From DASXRA01 sp036558905 (lineage in GTDB: Bacteria; Actinomycetota; Actinomycetes; Mycobacteriales; Jatrophihabitantaceae): 13,067 bases of DNA. This document shows positions 7,289 through 13,067 of the stretch, one piece after another. Position 1 is the stretch's first letter; each line of letters opens with the position of its first letter. The notes under the pieces are model-generated. The model saw only the letters and a program-made list of their open reading frames with translations, was not told where the DNA came from and did not search any database. The position numbers and the translations under genes were made by a program. The stretch spans positions 1 through 13,067 of the forward strand of contig DATBER010000079.1 in NCBI GenBank assembly GCA_036558905.1, in the 5' to 3' direction.

Positions 7289-8260
7289 ATGCGAGCAGCA
7301 GTAGTGACGAGATTCGGTGACCCGGACGTCTTCGAAGTGATCGATCAGCCCGAGCCGTCGCCCGGCCCGGGCGAGGTGGCGATCGCGGTCGAGGTCGTCG
7401 ACACGTTGTGGGTCGAGACCCAGATCCGGTCCGGCGCGGGCCAGGACTACTGGCCGATGCGCCCGCCCTACGTGCCGGGCAACGGCGTGGCCGGACGGGT
7501 CGTGGCGGCGGGCGACGGCGTCGACCCGGCGCTGCACAGGTCCGCCGTGGTCGCGCACACCGGCAACGAGGGCGGCTACGCCGACCGGGCGCTCGTGCCG
7601 GCCGACGCCGTCTCGGCCGTGCCGGACGGAGTGGACGTGACCGTGGCCGCCGCCCTGCTGCACGACGGCCCGACCGGGCTCGCGCTGTTCGACGTGACCA
7701 AGGTCGGCGCCGAGGACTCCGTGGTGGTGGTCGGCGCCAGCGGGGGACTGGGCGTCGTGTCGGTGCAGCTGGGCCGGGCGCGGGCGGCCCGGGTCGTGGC
7801 CGTGGCGCGCGGCGCCAAGCTCGACCGCGTCCGCGCCCTCGGACCGGACGCCGCGATCGACTCCGAGCGGCCGGACTGGCTCGACCAAGTGCGGGCCGCG
7901 CTGCCCGACGGCGGCGCCGACGTTGTGCTGGACAACATCGGCGGCGTCCTGGGCGAGGCCGCGCTGGCCCTGGTCGCACGGGGCGGGCGGTTCTCCGGGC
8001 ACGGCACGCCGAGCGGACGGTTCGCCGACGTCGATCGCGAGGCGGCGGCGCGCGACGGCATCACGGTGACCGGCATCGAGGCGGTGCAGCTGCCGCCGGC
8101 CGACCTGAAGCGCTACACCGACCAGGCCCTGCGCGAGGCGGCGGCCGGCGTACTGGCGCCGGTGATCGGCCAGACGTTCCCGCTCGAGCGGGTGGCCGAC
8201 GCGCACGCCGCGATCAAAGCGCGCACCGTGTTCGGCAAGACGCTGCTGACGACGCGTTAG
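7289..8260 (+). CDS. zinc-free MDR-family NADPH:quinone reductase-like oxidoreductase
   Basis: A 323-residue medium-chain dehydrogenase/reductase of the quinone oxidoreductase branch, which transfers hydride from NADPH to quinones or activated alkenes in the cytoplasm. A GroES-like N-terminal domain (about 1-120) contains the PPYVPGNGVAGRVVAAG segment. A Rossmann domain follows with the NADPH-binding glycine motif GASGGLG (149-155) and ADVVLDNIGG (210-219). The cysteines that bind catalytic and structural zinc in alcohol dehydrogenases are absent, which separates it from them. The start is ATG 7289; a TTG three bases upstream is less likely. Upstream sequence offers a G-rich stretch, but the predicted promoter suggests a leaderless transcript starting at this ATG. 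A SoxR/MerR-type site fits induction by redox-cycling compounds. The gene converges on the TetR gene with 7 bp between them. Substrate unknown. Confidence 0.88.
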   Translation: MRAAVVTRFGDPDVFEVIDQPEPSPGPGEVAIAVEVVDTLWVETQIRSGAGQDYWPMRPPYVPGNGVAGRVVAAGDGVDPALHRSAVVAHTGNEGGYADRALVPADAVSAVPDGVDVTVAAALLHDGPTGLALFDVTKVGAEDSVVVVGASGGLGVVSVQLGRARAARVVAVARGAKLDRVRALGPDAAIDSERPDWLDQVRAALPDGGADVVLDNIGGVLGEAALALVARGGRFSGHGTPSGRFADVDREAAARDGITVTGIEAVQLPPADLKRYTDQALREAAAGVLAPVIGQTFPLERVADAHAAIKARTVFGKTLLTTR

Positions 8261-8267
8261 GAGGACA

Positions 8268-8948
8268 CTAGGGGCTGGCCGCCGAGTCGCGGCCGGCCGA
8301 CGTCCGACGATCCGGCGATCGCGCCGTCCGTACCTTGACGTACGGGCGATGGTTCTCAATGAGCACCCGCGCCATCTCCTGGGCCCGCAGAGCCGCTCGG
8401 CGGTCGCCCTCGCTGGCCGAGATGATCGATCCCTCCATCAGGATGTGGAACGACAGCGCGAACTGCTCGGGTTCGACCAGCCCGGCGGCCGCGGCTCGGC
8501 TGGCCATCATCGCGCGCAGGTTGGCCAGGTGCCGCACGCAGGCCTGGCCCACCGGGTGGTCGCTGCCCATCTCGAGCAGCACGCTCATGAACGAGCACTC
8601 CTTGAACGAGTCCCGGCGCCGGTACCACTCGTCGAGCATGTCGAAGACGGCCAGCAGTTGTCCTTCGGGATCAGCCGCCCGACGCGCGGATCCGGCCTCG
8701 ATGAAGGCGCGGCTCCAGCGCTGCTCGCGCCGCTCGAGGAAGGCCATCGCCAGCTCGTTCTTGGACCGGAAGTGCTTGTACAGCGTCGCCTTGGCGACCC
8801 CGGATCGCGCGATCACCTCATCGACGCCAACCGCACGAATACCCCGCTGCGTGAACAATTCGTACGCAGTGTCCAGGATATGCTCGCGCGCCGACCGGCG
8901 TTGTGTCATCTCGTTACGGGCAGTCATCGTCAATCGGAACCTACCCAT
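8268..8948 (-). CDS. TetR/AcrR-family transcriptional regulator
   Basis: A 226-residue one-component repressor. The N-terminal TetR helix-turn-helix spans about residues 20-66 (REHILDTAYELFTQRG, then VDEVIARSGVAKATLYKHF), ending in the typical YKHFRSKNEL. The C-terminal ligand-binding part (about 75-205) is helical and variable; its effector cannot be read. The ATG at 8948 is chosen because a -10 box TATCAT (complement of 8967-8972) and an AGG 7 bases upstream fit it. Methionines at residues 8 and 14 are alternative starts with weaker ribosome-binding sites. A perfect 16-bp palindrome begins one base upstream of the start codon and should be its own operator. The gene ends 7 bp from the convergent quinone reductase gene, a possible regulatory partner. 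The tail from about residue 207 is rich in Arg, Ser and Ala and probably disordered. Confidence 0.9.
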   Translation of the reverse strand: MGRFRLTMTARNEMTQRRSAREHILDTAYELFTQRGIRAVGVDEVIARSGVAKATLYKHFRSKNELAMAFLERREQRWSRAFIEAGSARRAADPEGQLLAVFDMLDEWYRRRDSFKECSFMSVLLEMGSDHPVGQACVRHLANLRAMMASRAAAAGLVEPEQFALSFHILMEGSIISASEGDRRAALRAQEMARVLIENHRPYVKVRTARSPDRRTSAGRDSAASP

Positions 8949-8976
8949 AGACAGACCTGTCTGTCCATGATACGAA
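8948..8976 (+). promoter_or_regulatory. candidate promoter of the STAS gene, overlapping the TetR operator
   Basis: TAGACA (8948-8953, one mismatch to the consensus -35) is followed after 17 bases by TACGAA (8971-8976), a moderate -10 box. Transcription would start near 8983, giving a leader of about 140 nt before the ATG at 9125. The -35 box and spacer are covered by the 16-bp palindrome, so the TetR protein could block this promoter too. The -10 match is weak, and other start points in 8980-9110 cannot be excluded. Confidence 0.35.
8950..8965. promoter_or_regulatory. TetR operator: perfect 16-bp palindrome GACAGACCTGTCTGTC
   Basis: Two 7-bp arms (GACAGAC and GTCTGTC) flank a central CT. 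This size and shape are typical of TetR-family operators. The element lies immediately downstream of the TATCAT -10 box of the TetR gene (complement of 8967-8972). It covers the predicted transcription start and the Shine-Dalgarno region, the expected arrangement for autorepression. It also covers the -35 and spacer of a possible divergent promoter for the STAS gene. Confidence 0.75.
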
Positions 8977-9124
8977 TGAGCGCGAGAGGATGCGTCGCCC
9001 GCGCGGCCGGACAGCAGATTCCGGTCTCTCCGGTCTCGACAAGCAGGTTCGGACCGACGGCCGCGGCGACATTGGTTCAGTCAGCAGCCACATCCTCCGC
9101 CCGGGAGGGCCTAGGGAGTTCCGC

Positions 9125-9562
9125 ATGCTGCCCCGTATCCACCCCGCAAGTTCTACCCATCCGAACGCGCGCGCGTCCCTGACGACCCTGCGGCAGGACC
9201 GGAGCCGCGCGTTGGTCCGTGCCGTCGGCGAATGGGATCTGGCCAACGCCGAGGCTCTGGCCGAGATGCTGGAGGAGCACGAGAAGGCCGGACGGCGCTT
9301 CGTGCGCCTCGACGTCAGCGCGGTTTCGTTCCTCGACTGCACCTGCCTCGACGTGCTGGTCACCGCCCACCGGCGGCTGCTGGCCGCGCGAGGCACGCTC
9401 GTGCTCACCGGCGTCACGCCGCGCCTGACGCGGCTGCTGAGCCTGGCCCGGCTCGACCGGGTCATGCTAACGACGAGCCTGAGCGACCTCGACGCCCGAT
9501 CCGAGCACGCCCCGCGCGGGTCGCGGCACGGCGTGGTGCGGCCGATCGGCCGGCCGGCCTAG
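9125..9562 (+). CDS. STAS-domain protein, anti-sigma-factor antagonist-like
   Basis: A 145-residue protein with a STAS domain at about residues 25-120, the fold of SpoIIAA/RsbV proteins that bind anti-sigma kinases in a partner-switching system. Recognisable are LVRAVGEWDLANAEAL (strand and helix), RFVRLDVSAVSFLDCTCLDVLV (the phospho-acceptor loop) and GTLVLTGVTPRLTRLL. The usual D-S-S-G-L is D71-C-T-C-L here. T73 stands in the place of the phosphorylated serine and C74 replaces the conserved glycine. The start is ATG 9125, preceded by AGGGAG at 9113-9118 with 6-nt spacing; the frame is open further upstream without domain content. The C-terminal 25 residues are basic and low-complexity. It is divergent from the TetR gene and followed by a terminator hairpin. 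No partner kinase or sigma factor gene is in the window, so it is an orphan here. Confidence 0.82.
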   Translation: MLPRIHPASSTHPNARASLTTLRQDRSRALVRAVGEWDLANAEALAEMLEEHEKAGRRFVRLDVSAVSFLDCTCLDVLVTAHRRLLAARGTLVLTGVTPRLTRLLSLARLDRVMLTTSLSDLDARSEHAPRGSRHGVVRPIGRPA

Positions 9563-9585
9563 AAGCAACCGCACTGCCTCACCTA

Positions 9586-9620
9586 CGGGCCGCCGACGGA
9601 GTGATTCCGCCGGCGGCCCG
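9586..9620 (+). terminator. strong terminator-like hairpin after the STAS gene
   Basis: A long hairpin begins 23 bases after the STAS stop. The outer stem has 10 bp (9586-9595 with 9611-9620, arm CGGGCCGCCG), then one A/C mismatch, then a further 4 bp (CGGA with TCCG), closing on the 5-base loop GTGAT. No T-tract follows. It separates the STAS gene from the cox transcription unit and should end transcription reaching it from the left. Confidence 0.75.
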
Positions 9621-9660
9621 CCCATGTCCGGGCCCGGCAATCACCGCGTCGACGCCGACC

Positions 9661-9674
9661 TAAGCGATTGCTTA
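9661..9674. promoter_or_regulatory. dyad TAAGC-GATT-GCTTA upstream of the cox operon
   Basis: A short inverted repeat with 5-bp arms and a 4-bp centre lies in the otherwise G+C-rich region ahead of the cox genes. It ends 8 bp upstream of the candidate -35 box TTGCCG, where an activator would bind. Its A+T content stands out from the surroundings. The regulator is unknown; the spacing (T-N12-A) does not match the canonical LysR-type T-N11-A box exactly. Confidence 0.3.
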
Positions 9675-9682
9675 TCCGGCTA

Positions 9683-9711
9683 TTGCCGCTGCGGATCACG
9701 GGGCACAGACT
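9683..9711 (+). promoter_or_regulatory. candidate promoter of the cox operon
   Basis: TTGCCG (9683-9688) and CAGACT (9706-9711) are separated by 17 bases and are modest matches to the -35 and -10 consensus. Transcription would start near 9718, about 49 nt ahead of the small gene at 9767. The hairpin at 9586-9620 upstream and the tight gene packing downstream make this gap the natural place for the operon promoter. The boxes themselves are weak evidence. Confidence 0.3.
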
Positions 9712-9766
9712 GGCGCGCATCACACCACCGGTTCGCCGGGGTGCCGTTCGTCGAAAGGCGTGCGTG

Positions 9767-10024
9767 ATGCGGGTCGAGTCCAGTGGACACAGCGAAGCCA
9801 ACCGGCGCATGTACGAGCTGGTCGAGGGCGCCCCGAAGACCGGCAAGAGCCCGACCGTGTGGGCCTGGCCCGAGCTGATCGACTTCCTCAAGGTGGCCGG
9901 CCAGCCGGTGGCCGGTCCGTGGCCGCCGCACCAGGAGCCGCGGCCGGATCCCAATTACGAGTCGATGCCGGTGGCCGTGCCCGATCCGGCCTCGCCGCCC
10001 CCTGTGCCCCCGACGCGGGGGTGA
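9767..10024 (+). CDS. small unrecognised protein, first gene of the cox operon
   Basis: An 85-residue protein of no family I recognise. Codon third positions are strongly G/C and the start has GAAAGG (9753-9758) eight bases upstream, so it looks like a real gene. The frame is open further upstream and a GTG three bases before the ATG is an alternative start. Residues 1-50 could fold (NRRMYELVEG, then VWAWPELIDFLKVAG, an aromatic/hydrophobic segment). Residues 50-85 are very rich in proline and probably extended. GAPKTGKS (21-28) matches the Walker A pattern, but the protein is far too short for a P-loop ATPase and lacks a Walker B. There is no signal peptide or membrane helix. The stop is 4 bp before coxM and overlaps its ribosome-binding site, so translation is probably coupled. 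A role in CO dehydrogenase expression, assembly or membrane docking is only inferred from position. Confidence 0.7.
   Translation: MRVESSGHSEANRRMYELVEGAPKTGKSPTVWAWPELIDFLKVAGQPVAGPWPPHQEPRPDPNYESMPVAVPDPASPPPVPPTRG
10017..10024 (+). promoter_or_regulatory. coxM ribosome-binding site overlapping the upstream stop codon
   Basis: GGGGGTGA resembles the GGAGGTGA complement of the 16S rRNA 3' end and contains the TGA stop of the small upstream gene. It lies 4 bases before the GTG start of coxM. The overlap suggests that translation of coxM is coupled to that of the 85-residue protein. Confidence 0.5.
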
Positions 10025-10028
10025 CCCG

Positions 10029-10907
10029 GTGTATCCGTCGCGATTCCGCTACGAGGCGCCGACCTCGCTCGACGAGGCAGTCGGCCTGCTGCACGACGGG
10101 GGCGTGGACGCCAAGGTGCTGGCTGGCGGGCAGAGCCTGGTGCCGATGCTGAAACTGCGCTTCGCCCAGCCGGAACTGCTCGTCGACATCAACAACCTGC
10201 CCGACCTCGACTATCACCACGTCGACGCCGGCGGCGCGCTCCGGATCGGCGCGCTGTGCCGGCACGCCGACCTGGAGCGCTCCCCGCTGCTGCCCGACCG
10301 GCAGCCGACCATGGCCGCGGCCGCGCCCCTGATCGCCGACCCGCTGGTGCGCAATCGCGGCACGCTGGTCGGATCGTTGTGCCACGCCGATCCGCAGGGT
10401 GACTGGGCATCCGTAGTGACGGCGCTGGGCGGGTACGTCGTCGCACACGGGCCGAACGGGCGGCGCGAGATCCCGGCCGCCGAGTTCGTAACGGGGCCGT
10501 TCCAGAACGCGTTGGCCTACGACGAGATCGCGATCGAGGCAGTGATCCCGGCGCCGCAGGCGATCCCGGACGGCGGCTACCTCAAGCTCGAACGGCGGGT
10601 GGGCGACTTCGCCACGGTCGGCGTGGCCGTCGCCGTCGAACGCGAACGCGGCCTGGTGGTCAGCCGGGCCGGCATCGGCCTGACCGGTGTCGGCGGGTCG
10701 ACGATCGACGCCCGCGAGGCCGCCGACGCGCTGGTCGGCCACGCCCTGTCGGCCCAGCTGATCGACTCCGTGGCCGATCTGGCCGCCCAGGCCGCCGACC
10801 CGCGGACCGACCACCGGGGCAGCGCCGAATACAAGCGCAACGTCGTCCGGACGTTCACCGCCCGCCTGCTGCGCCGGGTGGCCGCGACCGGGGAGAGGGC
10901 CGCCTGA
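10029..10907 (+). CDS. coxM: form I carbon monoxide dehydrogenase, medium (FAD) subunit
   Basis: A 292-residue flavoprotein subunit of aerobic Mo-Cu CO dehydrogenase. It takes electrons from the iron-sulphur subunit CoxS through FAD and passes them to the respiratory quinone pool. The N-terminal FAD-binding domain (about 1-175) carries AGGQS at residues 32-36 and RGTLVGSLCHADPQGD at 110-125. These occupy the same places as the two FAD-binding motifs AGGHS and TIGG of the Oligotropha enzyme; one motif glycine is valine here. The CO-dehydrogenase flavoprotein C-terminal domain follows (about 180-285, with YLKLERRVGDFATVGVAVAV). Length is normal for the family. It starts with GTG 4 bp after the small upstream gene, and coxS follows after 1 bp. 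The sequence alone could be any xanthine-dehydrogenase-family medium subunit. The specific assignment rests on the M-S-L gene order and the CoxL motif. Confidence 0.92.
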   Translation: MYPSRFRYEAPTSLDEAVGLLHDGGVDAKVLAGGQSLVPMLKLRFAQPELLVDINNLPDLDYHHVDAGGALRIGALCRHADLERSPLLPDRQPTMAAAAPLIADPLVRNRGTLVGSLCHADPQGDWASVVTALGGYVVAHGPNGRREIPAAEFVTGPFQNALAYDEIAIEAVIPAPQAIPDGGYLKLERRVGDFATVGVAVAVERERGLVVSRAGIGLTGVGGSTIDAREAADALVGHALSAQLIDSVADLAAQAADPRTDHRGSAEYKRNVVRTFTARLLRRVAATGERAA

Positions 10908-10908
10908 C

Positions 10909-11432
10909 ATGACGACAGTGCACGAGGAACGCGCCGGCACCGACGTGCCGACCCGGCGGATCACGGTCACCGTCAACGGTCAGACCCGGGTGGCCGAGGT
11001 CGAGCCGCGGCTACTGTTGGCCCACCTGCTGCGCCAGGGCCTGGGGCTCACCGGCACGCACACCGGCTGCGACACCACGAACTGCGGCGCCTGCACGGTG
11101 CTGGTCGACGGGAAGGCGATCAAGTCCTGCACGATGCTGGCCGTGCAGGCCGACGGGCGCTCGGTCACCACGGTCGAGGGGCTGGCCGGCGCCAGCGAAC
11201 TGCATCCGTTGCAGGAGGGCTTCAAGGACGAGCACGGCCTGCAGTGCGGGTTCTGTACGCCGGCCATGATGCTGGCCGCCAAGGCGCTGCTCGACCGCGA
11301 CCCGAACCCGTCCGAGGAGGACGTGCGCTGGGCGCTGTCCGGGAACCTGTGCCGCTGCACCGGCTACCAGAACATCGTCAAGTCGGTGCTGTGGGCGGCG
11401 GCCAAGCTGCGCGGTGAGGCGGTGAGCGCGGA

Positions 11433-11436
<4 letters not shown>
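10909..11436 (+). CDS. coxS: form I carbon monoxide dehydrogenase, small (2Fe-2S) subunit
   Basis: A 175-residue iron-sulphur subunit that carries electrons from the Mo-Cu site of CoxL to the FAD of CoxM. It has the two 2Fe-2S clusters of the family. The plant-ferredoxin-type site is formed by C54, C59, C62 and C74 (CDTTNCGAC...C). The helical-domain site is formed by C113, C116, C148 and C150 (CGFC and CRC). All eight cysteines are present. The N-terminal 15 or so residues precede the first strand and are slightly longer than usual. The start ATG lies 1 bp after the coxM stop, with GGGAGAGGG (10891-10899) as ribosome-binding site. The stop overlaps the coxL start by four bases (ATGA), so the genes are translationally coupled. 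Confidence 0.95.

Positions 11437-13067
<1,631 letters not shown>

Noticed and set aside
7289..8260. Zinc-dependent alcohol dehydrogenase
   Set aside because: The catalytic zinc ligand region and the four structural-zinc cysteines are missing. The GASGGLG and overall pattern fit the quinone oxidoreductase branch.
6323..8359. Minus-strand open frame of 678 codons across the hemerythrin, RibD-like and quinone reductase genes
   Set aside because: It spans three recognised plus-strand genes, has no domain and is explained by the absence of stops in G+C-rich antisense DNA.
8990..9124. Longer N-terminus for the STAS protein
   Set aside because: The added residues are low-complexity and precede a clear AGGGAG ribosome-binding site at 9113-9118 serving the ATG at 9125.

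Overview
The window has very high G+C, strongly G/C-biased third codon positions, frequent GTG starts and actinobacterial-type protein families. It therefore looks like chromosomal DNA of a high-G+C Actinomycetota (actinomycete). The genus cannot be fixed from the sequence alone. No rRNA, tRNA, CRISPR array, transposase or integrase was seen.

Left part (1-5980): a start codon with a near-perfect Shine-Dalgarno sequence sits at the left edge, so a minus-strand gene runs out of the window. Next comes a 12-bp terminator-like hairpin. Most of the left half is one 1936-residue secreted, surface-anchored multidomain glycoside hydrolase of family GH92 (alpha-mannosidase) on the minus strand. It has two discoidin-like modules flanking the catalytic domain, two PKD domains, two Ig/IPT-like modules and a C-terminal anchor. 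A LacI-type palindrome overlaps its predicted promoter.

Middle (6162-9562): a short plus-strand run encodes a hemerythrin-like protein, a RibD/DHFR-fold reductase and a zinc-free NADPH:quinone-reductase-like MDR enzyme. A 22-bp MerR/SoxR-type dyad lies between the last two and predicts a leaderless redox-responsive transcript for the quinone reductase. A TetR regulator converges on the quinone reductase gene with only 7 bp between their ends. Divergent from TetR is a STAS-domain (anti-sigma-factor antagonist) gene. A perfect 16-bp palindrome at the TetR start overlaps both predicted divergent promoters.

Right part (9563-13067): after a strong terminator hairpin comes a small unrecognised 85-residue gene, followed by coxM, coxS and coxL (cut by the window end) with gaps of 4, 1 and -4 bp. 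The gene order M-S-L and the active-site motif AYRCSFR in CoxL identify a form I (bona fide) aerobic Mo-Cu carbon monoxide dehydrogenase, not a generic xanthine-dehydrogenase-like enzyme. The organism is therefore predicted to oxidise CO, including at trace levels, to feed its respiratory chain. Accessory cox genes would be expected beyond the right edge. The 85-residue leader gene is the most plausible undescribed component here.
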